In this document: one piece after another, positions 41,602 through 51,451 of the stretch
Layout: every line of letters begins with the position of its first letter
How positions within the stretch are numbered: the stretch's first letter is position 1
Origin: Candidatus Aminicenantes bacterium UBA6072
GTDB taxonomy: Bacteria; Acidobacteriota; Aminicenantia; UBA2199
Reading direction: 5' to 3'
DNA length: 64,000 nucleotides
NCBI GenBank assembly: GCA_002436105.1
Contig: DIXU01000004.1
Span: 62,001-126,000 of the forward strand
Position numbers and translations under genes: made by a program
The notes under the pieces: model-generated
What the model saw: only the letters and a program-made list of their open reading frames with translations
What the model was told of the DNA's origin: nothing
The model's database searches: none

Positions 41602-41630
41602 TTGAAATAAGCGGCGAAATGGAGTACAAT
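41602..41630 (+). promoter_or_regulatory. Promoter of the PIN-TRAM gene
   Basis: TTGAAA (41602-41607), 17-base spacer, TACAAT (41625-41630), 38 bases before the ATG at 41669. Confidence 0.65.
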
Positions 41631-41668
41631 CAGTCTGCAGCGACATCCAGGTTGACCAAGGAGCAGCC

Positions 41669-42649
41669 ATGATCATTTATATTTACAAATTCATCTTCAT
41701 CGCCATCTTCGCCCTCATCGGCTATACCTATCCGCCCTTCCAGGGCACCTCACGGGCCATCGGCTCCGCTTTCGGAGCCGCCTTCGCGCTGTCCCTGGTC
41801 CTGCTGGTCTTCAAGATCAGGAAAGCGGAATTGAAGCACATCTGGAGCGCCTCCCTCGGCCTGCTCGGCGGCATCCTCATCGGCTGGATCACGTTCCAGC
41901 TGTTCAACCTGATCGCCATGTCGTTCTCGGCCTACGTCTTCTTCAAGGCCCTGTTCCTGTTCGGCATACCGGCGACCGGCCTGTTCATCGGCCTCAGCAA
42001 GCCCAACATGTTCTCGCCGCTGAACATCCGCGAGTTTTTCCGCGGCAGCAGCGCCTTCACCCAGTCGTATCTGCTCGACACGTCGGCCATTATCGACGGG
42101 CGCATCGTGGCCATCGCCAACTCGGGCTTCGTCGAGGGCGAGCTGATCATCACCCAGTTCGTCCTGGCCGAGCTGCAGTTCATCGCCGACTCGCAGGATG
42201 CCGGCAAGAAAGTGCGCGGCAAGCGCGGGCTCGACGTTATCGAGCAGCTGCAGCAGAACAAGGAAATATCGGTAACCATACTGAACAAGAACGTGCCCGG
42301 GGTCAAGGAAGTCGACCAGAAGCTCGTGCTGCTGGCCCGTGAACACAAGTTCAAGGTCATCACCAACGATGTGAACCTGAGCAAGATCGCCAAGCTGCAG
42401 GACGTCAAGGTGCTGAACGTCAACGAGCTGGCCTTCGCCCTCAAGCCGATCGTCTATCCCGGGGAAAAGCTGCAGGTGCGCATTTCCAGGGAGGGCAAGG
42501 AAAAGAAGCAGGGCTTGGCCTACCTGGAGGACGGCACCATGGTGGTCGTCGACGATGCCAAGGGGGACATCGGCCGCGATGTGGAGATCGAGGTGACCTC
42601 GGTGTTGCAGTCGACATCGGGCAAGATCATTTTCGGCAGGAAGGCCTGA
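41669..42649 (+). CDS. Membrane PIN-TRAM domain protein (YacL family)
   Basis: 326 residues. Four membrane helices in the first 115 residues (MIIYIYKFIFIAIFALIGYT onward), a PIN nuclease domain (about 130-250: LLDTSAIIDGRI with the first Asp, FVLAELQFIADS with the Glu, VITNDVNLSKIA with late Asp residues) and a TRAM RNA-binding domain (about 262-322). Same layout as Bacillus YacL and its homologues, which are thought to be membrane-tethered ribonucleases. Directly precedes ispF (one-base overlap). Confidence 0.92.
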   Translation: MIIYIYKFIFIAIFALIGYTYPPFQGTSRAIGSAFGAAFALSLVLLVFKIRKAELKHIWSASLGLLGGILIGWITFQLFNLIAMSFSAYVFFKALFLFGIPATGLFIGLSKPNMFSPLNIREFFRGSSAFTQSYLLDTSAIIDGRIVAIANSGFVEGELIITQFVLAELQFIADSQDAGKKVRGKRGLDVIEQLQQNKEISVTILNKNVPGVKEVDQKLVLLAREHKFKVITNDVNLSKIAKLQDVKVLNVNELAFALKPIVYPGEKLQVRISREGKEKKQGLAYLEDGTMVVVDDAKGDIGRDVEIEVTSVLQSTSGKIIFGRKA

Positions 42650-43170
42650 TGATCAAGATCCGCTCGGGCGTCGGCTACGACATCCACCGCCTGGTTCCCG
42701 GCGCCGGGCTGATGCTGGGCGGGGTCAGGACCTCGGGGAATCTGCAGGCCGAAGCCCACTCCGACGGCGACGTGCTGATCCACTCGCTCATCGATGCCCT
42801 GCTGGGAGCAATGGGCGGTCCCGATATCGGCGAGCTGTTCCCGGACAGTGATCCGGCTTACAAGGGCATCGCCGGGGCCGAGCTGCTGCGCCGGGTAAAA
42901 GCCATGCTGGCGGCCCGCAATTTCGAGATCATGAATTTGGACTGCGTCGTCGTGGCCGAAGCCCCGAAGATCGCCCCCATCAAGGCGGAGATCGCCGAAA
43001 AATTAGCCGCCATTCTGGGCATTCCCAGGGAAGACGTGAACGTCAAGGGCAAGAGCAAGGAAAAACTCGATGCCGTGGGCAGGGGAGAGGCCATAGAATG
43101 CTTCAGCATCGCCATGATCCGTTACAAAAACCCAAGTGTCAGTGCCAGTGACATTGAAAGCAAGACGTGA
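42649..43170 (+). CDS. ispF: 2-C-methyl-D-erythritol 2,4-cyclodiphosphate synthase
   Basis: 173 residues. GVGYDIHRL (metal Asp and His at about 10-12), HSDGDVLIHSLIDALLGA (metal His about 44) and the C-terminal VKGKSKEKLDAVGRGEAI. It makes the cyclic diphosphate of the MEP pathway, downstream of IspE. The final nine residues (SVSASDIES...) are encoded by a period-6 word array (43135-43152), an added tail relative to the family. Start overlaps the previous stop (TGATG). Confidence 0.95.
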   Translation: MIKIRSGVGYDIHRLVPGAGLMLGGVRTSGNLQAEAHSDGDVLIHSLIDALLGAMGGPDIGELFPDSDPAYKGIAGAELLRRVKAMLAARNFEIMNLDCVVVAEAPKIAPIKAEIAEKLAAILGIPREDVNVKGKSKEKLDAVGRGEAIECFSIAMIRYKNPSVSASDIESKT

Positions 43171-43297
43171 AGAGGATCGATAATAATGGATAGTTTCATG
43201 GATAAAACATGCGGATCTTTGCCATTGCATCTGATTGTTTCTTGTGAATTTTTATTTGCTTCTTTTGCTGACCCTGACATTGTCACTGTCACCCTGC
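43135..43297. repeat. Period-6 word arrays at the ispF end and before der
   Basis: Three units of consensus AGTGNC inside the ispF tail (43135-43152) and four to five units of consensus CTGWCA ending next to the der ATG (43268-43297). The words are related by reverse complement. Between them 43171-43267 is AT-rich with no gene. Confidence 0.75.
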
Positions 43298-43298
43298 C

Positions 43299-44633
43299 AT
43301 GAAAAACCTGCCTTTGGTCACCATTGTCGGGGTGCCGAACACCGGCAAATCGACGCTGTTCAACCGCCTGCTGGGCAAGCGCCGGGCCCTGATCCACAAT
43401 CAGCCGGGGATGACGCGCGATATTTTCCGCCAGAAGGTCAGGCTGGGCAATCACTGGATCGACCTGCAGGACAGCGGCGGTTTTTTCCCCGACAAGGAGA
43501 TCATCTCCGCCGAGATCAACAAGATGATATTCAAGGCGGTTGCCGATTCGGACCTGATCATTTTTCTCTTCGACGGCAAGCGGGAGATGCTGGGGTACGA
43601 GAAGGACCTCTTCCTGCAGATCAGGAAATTGCACAAAGAGATCATCGTTGTGCTCAACAAGGCCGACAGGCTGGACGGCTTCCTGCCGCCGGTCTCCTAC
43701 TACGAGCTGAAAGCGGACCTCATCCCCATTTCCGCCGAGCACAACCTGGGGGTGGAGGTCCTGATCGAGGAGATCGCCAAGACCCTTGAGACGACTGTTG
43801 GTGAGGGACGCGGAATCTCTTCCCATGACGAGCTCGAGCAGGAAGCCGCGGCAAGGATCTCCATTATTGGCAAGCCGAACGTGGGCAAGTCCTCGCTGAT
43901 CAACCGCATCCTGAATGACGAGTTGGTCATTGTCAGTCCCTTGCCAGGGACGACCCGCGATTCGGTCGATCTGCAGGTCCGGCGCAACAACCAGTCCTTC
44001 ATCCTGGTGGATAACGCCGGCATCCGCAAAATGCAAAAGGTCAAGGAAACCACCGAAAGCGCCGCCGTGATCCGCGCCGAGAATGAACTGCGCCGCTCGG
44101 ACGTCATCATCTTCGTCATCGACATATCGAAGCGGGTGGACCAGAACGACCTGCTGATCGCCCAGAAGGTGGCCAAGGCCGCCAAGCCGGTGATCATCGC
44201 CGGCAACAAGGCCGATCTCCTGGCTCCGGGGGTCGCGGACAACAAGTTCTTCGCCCGGGCGCGCGACCGCTTTCACGATCTCTATTTCGCCCCCTTCATC
44301 CCCGTTTCCGCCTTGAGCGGCAAGAACGTTTTCCAGATGCTGGACCGGGCCCAGGAGATCAACTCCAAGCTCGACACGAAGATCCAGATCTCCCGCTTCA
44401 ACGACCTGGTCAAAAAGCTGCTGCGCGAAAAAAAACTGACGACTTCCGACCATCGCATCTTCAGCCCCAAATACATATCCATCGAATCCATGCGGCCATT
44501 TTTCGTCAAGTTCCACTGCAAAACGAACCTGAAGCTCAATGCCTCGGACGAGATGTTCCTGAAAAAGCGCTTGAACCAGGAGCTCAATTTCGAGGGCATC
44601 CCTGTTTTTTTCAAGGTTTCAGCCTCCCGATAA
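43299..44633 (+). CDS. der: Ribosome assembly GTPase Der (EngA)
   Basis: 444 residues with two tandem GTPase domains: G1 GVPNTGKST (10-18), G3 DSGG, G4 NKAD in the first; GKPNVGKSS (about 190-198), DNAG, GNKAD in the second; then the KH-like domain with KYISIESMRPFFVKFHC. Der is required for 50S subunit maturation. No clear ribosome site; the ATG directly abuts the CTGWCA array. Similar arrays lie on both sides of the gene. Confidence 0.96.
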   Translation: MKNLPLVTIVGVPNTGKSTLFNRLLGKRRALIHNQPGMTRDIFRQKVRLGNHWIDLQDSGGFFPDKEIISAEINKMIFKAVADSDLIIFLFDGKREMLGYEKDLFLQIRKLHKEIIVVLNKADRLDGFLPPVSYYELKADLIPISAEHNLGVEVLIEEIAKTLETTVGEGRGISSHDELEQEAAARISIIGKPNVGKSSLINRILNDELVIVSPLPGTTRDSVDLQVRRNNQSFILVDNAGIRKMQKVKETTESAAVIRAENELRRSDVIIFVIDISKRVDQNDLLIAQKVAKAAKPVIIAGNKADLLAPGVADNKFFARARDRFHDLYFAPFIPVSALSGKNVFQMLDRAQEINSKLDTKIQISRFNDLVKKLLREKKLTTSDHRIFSPKYISIESMRPFFVKFHCKTNLKLNASDEMFLKKRLNQELNFEGIPVFFKVSASR

Positions 44634-44682
44634 GGCCAATATCACTTAATTTATCAGTGAAGTGTCTTTTTATTGGGTTTTG

Positions 44683-44774
44683 CTGACACTGTCACTGACA
44701 CTGACACTGTAATGTCGGCACGCCGACATCAGACCTTCCATGCGCTTTCACTTTTCACGATTCACTTTTCGCTT
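44683..44774. repeat. Two word arrays between der and parA
   Basis: Five 6-base units of consensus CTGACA (44683-44712), then a GTCGGC-centred inverted repeat (about 44713-44729), then four 7-base units of consensus TTCACTT (44747-44774) just upstream of the parA promoter. The 203-base spacer contains no gene. Confidence 0.8.
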
Positions 44775-44783
44775 AAATAGCTA

Positions 44784-44812
44784 TTGACAATATGGGGGCC
44801 ATCATTTATATT
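44784..44812 (+). promoter_or_regulatory. Promoter of parAB
   Basis: Perfect TTGACA (44784-44789), 17-base spacer, TATATT (44807-44812), 24 bases before the GTG start at 44837. Confidence 0.8.
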
Positions 44813-44836
44813 GAACCTCGAAACCAAGGAGAAAAC

Positions 44837-45592
44837 GTGATCATCACCATCGCCAATCAGAAAGGGGGAGTAGGAAAAACCACCACATCGATCAACCTGG
44901 CCGCGGCTTTCGCCCTGATGGGCTACAAGACCCTGCTCATCGACATGGACCCCCAGGCCAATTCGACCGTGACCTTCATGGACCGCAGCGAGCAGAAGCA
45001 CTCGGTTTTCGATCTGCTGGAGAACGCCGACCTGCCCTTCGAGGAGGTGGTGCAGCCGACCAGCATCATCAACCTTTCGCTCCTTCCCGCATCGATCGCC
45101 CTGGCCAAGCTGGAATCGAAGCTGATAGGGGAGATCGACGGCCATTTCCGCCTGAAAGACAAGCTGGACACGTTCAAGTACAAGTTCGATTACATCATCA
45201 TCGACACCCCTCCCACGCTGGGGCTGATCACCATCAACTCCTTCGTGGCGGCGACCCACCTGATCATCCCGATACAGGCTTCGTATTTCGCGCTGGAGGG
45301 GACTGACGACCTGCTGGACACCTTTGAGAAAGTTCGCGCCCGCAGCAATCCCGAGCTCAGCCTGCTCGGCGTACTGATCACCCTTTACGACCGGCGCATC
45401 GTCATCGCCAAGGACAGCGAGAGCCACATCCGCAAGATGTTCGCCGACCGCGTTTTCAAGACCATCGTATCCAAGAACGTCCGCCTCGAGGAAAGCCCGG
45501 CTTACAAGGAATCGATCTTCACCTTTGCCCCCAATTCCCGGGGGGCGATCGAGTACCAGGAGCTGGCCAAGGAAATCATTAAAAATGGCTAA
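44837..45592 (+). CDS. parA: Chromosome partitioning ATPase ParA (Soj)
   Basis: 251 residues from GTG 44837, five bases after AAGGAG; an ATG at 44792 lies inside the promoter and is excluded. Deviant Walker A KGGVGKTTT (residues 9-17), A' IDMDPQAN, Walker B IIDTPPTLG. Small chromosomal ParA without an N-terminal helix-turn-helix. With ParB it segregates replication origins. Eight-base overlap with parB. Confidence 0.95.
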   Translation: MIITIANQKGGVGKTTTSINLAAAFALMGYKTLLIDMDPQANSTVTFMDRSEQKHSVFDLLENADLPFEEVVQPTSIINLSLLPASIALAKLESKLIGEIDGHFRLKDKLDTFKYKFDYIIIDTPPTLGLITINSFVAATHLIIPIQASYFALEGTDDLLDTFEKVRARSNPELSLLGVLITLYDRRIVIAKDSESHIRKMFADRVFKTIVSKNVRLEESPAYKESIFTFAPNSRGAIEYQELAKEIIKNG

Positions 45593-46418
45593 AAAAGTAG
45601 GCTTGCCGGAATTCATCAAGATGAAGCACGATCATCATCTGGTCGACGAGATCTCTCTCAGGACAAAAACGCCGGTTATCCGCAATATACCGGTAGAAAA
45701 GATCCTGCCGAACCAGATGCAGCCACGACGCGACATGGGCGATCTCAAGGAGCTGACCAACTCCATAAAGGAGAACGGCATCATCGAACCGGTGATCGTC
45801 AAGCCCAAGGACGGCAATTTCGAGATCATTGCCGGAGAAAGGCGTTTCCGCGCCGCCAAGGAAGCGGGGATGACCGAGATCCCGTGCATCGAGCACGACA
45901 TTCCCGACAACGAGGCCCTGGAGATGTCCATCGTCGAGAACATCCAGCGCAAGGACCTGAACGTATTCGAGCAGGCCTATTCGATCCGTTCGCTGGCCGA
46001 GATCTACGGCTACACCCACGAGGAGATCGCCAAGAAGATCGGCAAGTCCAGGGTGACGGTCACGGAGTTGATCAAGGTAACGGAACTTCCCGCGGAGATC
46101 AGGGAAAAATGCCTGCAGCTCGGCATCGACTCCAAGTCGTTCCTGCTGGAGCTGGCAAAAACCTGCGACCTGGAAAAGATGAATGAGATCCTCAGCCAGT
46201 ATGGCAAGAAGCCGGTGTCGCGCGAGGTGGTCAAGGAACAGAGGAAAACCGAAGGACCCAAGACGTTCAAATTCAACTTCATGTCCGAGGACAAGAAGGT
46301 GAAGATCAATTTCCTTTTCAAGCAGGAGAAGGTCGACCGGGAGAAGGTGATCGCGGTGCTCGAGAAATTGATCCTGGATATCAGGGAAAACAGGTTGAAA
46401 AATTTGACTGATTTATAA
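45585..46418 (+). CDS. parB: Chromosome partitioning protein ParB (Spo0J)
   Basis: 277 residues from ATG 45585. CTPase/NTD motifs IAGERRFRAAK and ENIQRKDLNVFEQA, then the helix-turn-helix YTHEEIAKKIGKSRVTVTELIKVTELP (about 145-170) and a C-terminal dimerisation part (about 225-277). It loads on parS sites and slides as a CTP-dependent clamp. No parS palindrome was found in the neighbouring spacers. Confidence 0.95.
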   Translation: MAKKVGLPEFIKMKHDHHLVDEISLRTKTPVIRNIPVEKILPNQMQPRRDMGDLKELTNSIKENGIIEPVIVKPKDGNFEIIAGERRFRAAKEAGMTEIPCIEHDIPDNEALEMSIVENIQRKDLNVFEQAYSIRSLAEIYGYTHEEIAKKIGKSRVTVTELIKVTELPAEIREKCLQLGIDSKSFLLELAKTCDLEKMNEILSQYGKKPVSREVVKEQRKTEGPKTFKFNFMSEDKKVKINFLFKQEKVDREKVIAVLEKLILDIRENRLKNLTDL

Positions 46419-46748
46419 AAAAATCGATATTGGTTTACATAATCTACCTTATCCGACATTACGATCGCGACAAAACCAGGCTTTTTTCTTAAATAATGGT
46501 CTTCACTTGCGAAGCCGGGTAAAAGCTCCTTTGATCTTCAAGGTCAGGCCCTATCTTGTTCGAATCTCATTCTCCTGATATTTCGTTCGTATTAGTGCTT
46601 CAGAAATTAACACCGTCAGGATCTTCCGCCAATTATCACTATTTCCAGGAATTGACCTTTTTCTTTCTCGTCACGCGTCACGCGTTACGCATCACGGATA
46701 TCGTCCATTTCGAAATTTCGCGATTAAAGCCCCTTGGGAGCACGATCG
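46419..46748. other. 330-base AT-rich spacer between parB and the permease genes
   Basis: No convincing ORF. The sequence is clearly richer in A+T than the genes around it. It separates two convergent units and ends with a GTCACGC word array; no strong GC-stem terminator was found. Confidence 0.6.
46670..46697. repeat. GTCACGC word array, dispersed copy
   Basis: Four 7-base units, consensus GTCACGC. Together with its T/C-rich lead it repeats the arrangement at 30587-30617 almost exactly, which shows that the element is dispersed. Confidence 0.85.
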
Positions 46749-47996
46749 CTACTCATAGTGCAGCGCATTGACCGGGTCCATCTTCGCCGCCTGGGTGGCC
46801 GGGTAGATGCCGAAAAACATCCCCACCGAAGTCGATACGGCCAGGGCGGCGACGATCGAGAACGGATTGACCGAGATCGGCAGCCCGCTGAGGGACTTGA
46901 TGAGTAGGCTCAGCAGGATGCCGAAAACGACCCCCACGATCCCCCCGGTCATGGTGAGGACGATCGCCTCGTAGAGGAACTGGTTGCGGATCTCGATGCG
47001 CCGGGCTCCCAGCGCCTTGCGCAGGCCGATCTCGCGCGTGCGCTCCTTGACCGAGACCAGCATGATGTTCATGACGCCGATGCCGCCGACGACCAGCCCG
47101 ATAGAGGAAATGATGATCATGACCAGGAAGGCCGCCCCGGTCAGCTGCGTGTAGAGGCCGGCGATGGTGTCCTGGGTGAAAACGGCGAAATTGTTCTTTT
47201 CATTGACCTTCACCTTGCGGCGCAGGCGCATGACGTTGATGATCTCGTCCTCGGCCTGCTCCAGGCTGGCGCCGGAATGGAGCTTGACGATTAGGGTCAC
47301 GTCGTCCACGCCCGGGAAGAACTTGCGGAAGGTCGCGGTGGGAATGATCACGCGGCTGTCGCGGCTCTGGCCCATGAATTTGCCGATTCTAGCCAAAGTG
47401 CCGATAACCATCAGTTTTTTGCCTTCAAACGCGACGGTCTTGTTCAGCGCTCCCTGGTTGGGGAAAAGGGCGTCGACGATATCGGCCCCGATCACGCAGA
47501 CCTCCCGCTTGTTCAGGCTCTCCGTTTCGGTGAAGAAACGTCCCGTTTCCACCGTGTGCTCTTCGTAGATCTGCAGGTAGCGGTGGCTGGCGCCGAATAC
47601 CTGGGGGTTCTCGATCTCGTTGGCCATGTATTTCAGGCGCGTGGGCGGCAGAAAGCGGAAAAACTGGACTTCGGAGGTCACGGCGGCCACCGACGGGCAG
47701 GAGCGCTCCAGGGCCTCGGCGTCGGCAAACGCGATCGGCTTGCGGCGGCGCAGTTCCTCGGGCAGACGCCCGACGTGGATGCCGGGCTCGAAGCGGTAGA
47801 CGAACAGCAGGTTGGAGCCCATCGACTCCAGCTGCCGGGCGAAGCTGGCGTTGAGGCCGTCGATGACCGCCGCCATGCCGACGATGGTCACCACGCCGAT
47901 GACGATGCCCAGGATGGTCAGCGAGGAGCGCAGCTTGTTCATGCGGATCGAGTCCAGGGCCATCAGGAAGATCTCCCTGACCAGTCCGCCCTTCAT
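46749..47996 (-). CDS. MacB/FtsX-type ABC transporter permease (second of a pair)
   Basis: 415 residues. First membrane helix at residues 20-45 (SSLTILGIVIGVVTIVGMAAVI), a large periplasmic MacB_PCD domain (50-280), and three C-terminal helices (about 285-400) with the FtsX signature GIGVMNIMLVSVKERTREIGLRKALGARR. MacB permeases move lipoproteins, peptides or signals through mechanotransmission and need a LolD-like ATPase, which is not present next to it. 39 bases after the first permease. Confidence 0.9.
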   Translation of the reverse strand: MKGGLVREIFLMALDSIRMNKLRSSLTILGIVIGVVTIVGMAAVIDGLNASFARQLESMGSNLLFVYRFEPGIHVGRLPEELRRRKPIAFADAEALERSCPSVAAVTSEVQFFRFLPPTRLKYMANEIENPQVFGASHRYLQIYEEHTVETGRFFTETESLNKREVCVIGADIVDALFPNQGALNKTVAFEGKKLMVIGTLARIGKFMGQSRDSRVIIPTATFRKFFPGVDDVTLIVKLHSGASLEQAEDEIINVMRLRRKVKVNEKNNFAVFTQDTIAGLYTQLTGAAFLVMIIISSIGLVVGGIGVMNIMLVSVKERTREIGLRKALGARRIEIRNQFLYEAIVLTMTGGIVGVVFGILLSLLIKSLSGLPISVNPFSIVAALAVSTSVGMFFGIYPATQAAKMDPVNALHYE

Positions 47997-48035
47997 GGCC
48001 GGCTCCCCTGCCGCATTCCGCCGCAGCCCATGGGC

Positions 48036-49277
<1,242 letters not shown>

Positions 49278-49306
49278 CCGTTCTACGGATGAGGCGGGAG
49301 TGAAGT

Positions 49307-50008
49307 TTAGGCGCCGGCGCGGCCGTCGCCCGGCAGCAGCAGGAAATTGAAAATTCGGCGGCCGGTGCCGCCGTCGCGGCGGAAGGACGGGAACAACCCC
49401 GGAGAGCAATGGGTGCACAACCCGCAATCCCGGATCCGCTCGGCGGCGACCCCTGCCGAAGCCAGGGACAGCTTGAGTCCGGATTTGATGTCCAGGTGGT
49501 ATTTCCCCGGACGGATCGGGCTGAATATGCGATCGGCATAGGGCTTCCCGGCGAAAAGGTCCGCCAGCTCCTCCCCTACCTCGTAACAGCCGCCCTCGAT
49601 GGCCGGCCCTAGGAAGAAGGAGAACTCGCCCAGTTCCTTTCCCAGCCGCGCGGCGAGCCGCTCCTCGATGCCCTGCAGCAGGCCGCGCCAACCCACGTGG
49701 AGGACGCCTCCGCGGCGGCGGCGGCTGTCCCAGAAGAACAGCGGCAGGCAGTCGGCGGTCTGGATGACGGCCACCGCGCCCGGGCGCTCCAGGAGCAGCC
49801 CGTCGGCCTCGCTGCCGGGGCGCCATTCCTCGGCGCTGAGGATGCGCCAGGAATGGACCTGCTTCAGGAACAGCAGCGGCCGGGACGGGAAGAGCCGCTT
49901 CAGGTCCCTGGAGCTGAAATCTATTGACGTATAGCCGAATTGCAGATACTGTTCCTCGTGGACGAACAGGCGCTTGCCGGCAAACGTCCGGGCGACGGGG
50001 TCAGTCAC
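49307..50008 (-). CDS. yfiH: YfiH-family multicopper-like purine nucleoside phosphorylase (laccase domain)
   Basis: 233 residues from GTG 50008, overlapping the mltG stop, with GAGGGA upstream. Metal-site motifs of the family: KQVHS, TADCLPLFFWD, VLHVGWRGLLQGI, GPAIEGGCYEVG. Known members (YfiH, YlmD, FAMIN domain) cleave purine nucleosides and show weak polyphenol oxidase activity. The location within a cell-wall operon agrees with the suggested peptidoglycan-related role of E. coli YfiH. Confidence 0.92.
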   Translation of the reverse strand: MTDPVARTFAGKRLFVHEEQYLQFGYTSIDFSSRDLKRLFPSRPLLFLKQVHSWRILSAEEWRPGSEADGLLLERPGAVAVIQTADCLPLFFWDSRRRRGGVLHVGWRGLLQGIEERLAARLGKELGEFSFFLGPAIEGGCYEVGEELADLFAGKPYADRIFSPIRPGKYHLDIKSGLKLSLASAGVAAERIRDCGLCTHCSPGLFPSFRRDGGTGRRIFNFLLLPGDGRAGA

Positions 50009-51047
50009 GGCCGGATCCCTCGGCCTGGAGAATGTATTTGCGCACCGCCCGGTTGTGCTCGGCCAGGCTGCTGGAAAAATGGTGGCTGCTCTTGTCCTTG
50101 GCCACGAAAAACAGGTAGTCGGTGTTCTCCGGGTAAAGCGCCGCCTCCAGCGCGGCATAGCCGGGGCTGGCGATCGGCCCCGGCGGCAGGCCGCGATGGC
50201 GGCGGGTATTGAAGGGCGAATCCCCCTTCAGGTCGCGCCAGCGCAGGTCGCCGTCCCAGGTGCCGGCCTTCTTCAGGGCATAAATGATGGTCGAGTCGCA
50301 GTCGAGGAGCATGCCGCGCCGCAGGCGGTTATGGAACACGGAAGAAACCAGGAAGCGCTCCCCGCGGCTGGCCGTCTCCTTCTCCACCAGCGAGGCCAGG
50401 ATCACCACCTGGCGTACGCTGAAGCCGATGTCCCGCGCCCGCCAGACGAAGGTGTTGCCGAAATTACGCCGGAAGCGGTCGACCATCAGCCGGGCCATTT
50501 CCCCGGGGCGGATGTCCTTGCGCACCAGGTAGGTATCGGGAAAAAGATAGCCCTCCAGGTCGCCGGCCTCGGGATCGATGTCGCGGATCAGAGCGGCGTC
50601 GCCCGCGGCACGGACGAATTCGGCAACCGGGAAAAGGCCGGATTCCTCGAAGACTTGGGCGGTCTCGCCGATCCACAGCCCCTCCTTGACCGTCACCTTG
50701 TGCAGCAGGGACTTGCCTTGCGCCAGCTTCTCGATGACCTGGCGCATGGAGAGGGGGCCGTCGAACAGGTATTCGCCGGCCTTGAGCTTGCGGTCGGCAT
50801 GAAACAGCCGGTAGTAGCGGCGGAACGCCTCGGCGCTGGCGATGACGCCGTGCCGCTGCAGCTTTTTCGCGATCGCCGAGACGGGCATGCCGCTCTCGAT
50901 CATCACCACGACGTTCTGGCCGTAGTTCTGGAAAGGCTGAAAGACCGTGCGGTAGACGCCGTAGCCGAACCAGGCCAGCACGGCCAGGGCCAGGAGCAGC
51001 AGCAGCAGAAAAAATCGTTTCCAGGACTGTTTTTTCCTTTTCTTCAT
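50001..51047 (-). CDS. mltG: Endolytic murein transglycosylase
   Basis: 348 residues. Basic N-terminus, one membrane helix (15-35), a LysM-like region (45-110) and the YceG catalytic domain with LASLVEKETASRGER (catalytic Glu about 225) and LDCDSTIIYALKK. It cleaves nascent glycan strands and sets their length. Four-base overlap with ruvX. Confidence 0.95.
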   Translation of the reverse strand: MKKRKKQSWKRFFLLLLLLALAVLAWFGYGVYRTVFQPFQNYGQNVVVMIESGMPVSAIAKKLQRHGVIASAEAFRRYYRLFHADRKLKAGEYLFDGPLSMRQVIEKLAQGKSLLHKVTVKEGLWIGETAQVFEESGLFPVAEFVRAAGDAALIRDIDPEAGDLEGYLFPDTYLVRKDIRPGEMARLMVDRFRRNFGNTFVWRARDIGFSVRQVVILASLVEKETASRGERFLVSSVFHNRLRRGMLLDCDSTIIYALKKAGTWDGDLRWRDLKGDSPFNTRRHRGLPPGPIASPGYAALEAALYPENTDYLFFVAKDKSSHHFSSSLAEHNRAVRKYILQAEGSGRD

Positions 51048-51451
51048 GTCTGCTCGAAATAATTCTGCAGGATGACCTGGGCGGCCAGGCTGTCGAGAAA
51101 AACCCTTCGCCTGCGGAAATCGCGATCGATCTCCTTGCCCTTCTCCTCGGCGGCGAAGCTGCTCAGCTTTTCGTCGACCAGGCTGACCGGGACGGCGACG
51201 CGCTTGCGCAGGAAGCCGGCAAAGCGGTCGACCGCAGCGCAGGCGCGGCCCTTGCTGCCGTCCATGTTCAGGGGGTAGCCGACCACGATGCGCTCGACCC
51301 CGTACTCGGCCACGCGCCGCAGGATCTCCGCCAGGACCTCCTGCTGCCTTGACGACTCGACCAGCGCCAGGGGCGAGGCGATGCGCGTCACCGTGTCGCC
51401 GACGGCCAGGCCGACGCGCCGGCTGCCGAAGTCAACGGCCAAGACCTTCAT
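51044..51451 (-). CDS. ruvX: Putative pre-16S rRNA nuclease/Holliday junction resolvase YqgF
   Basis: 135 residues, RNase H fold: VDFGSRRVGLAVGD (first Asp at residue 6), VVGYPLNMDGSKG, LVDEKLSSFAAEE and LDSLAAQVILQNY with the last Asp. Family members process the 5' end of 16S rRNA. Overlaps ddl by 20 bases and mltG by four; ruvX-mltG pairing is common. Confidence 0.94.
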   Translation of the reverse strand: MKVLAVDFGSRRVGLAVGDTVTRIASPLALVESSRQQEVLAEILRRVAEYGVERIVVGYPLNMDGSKGRACAAVDRFAGFLRKRVAVPVSLVDEKLSSFAAEEKGKEIDRDFRRRRVFLDSLAAQVILQNYFEQT

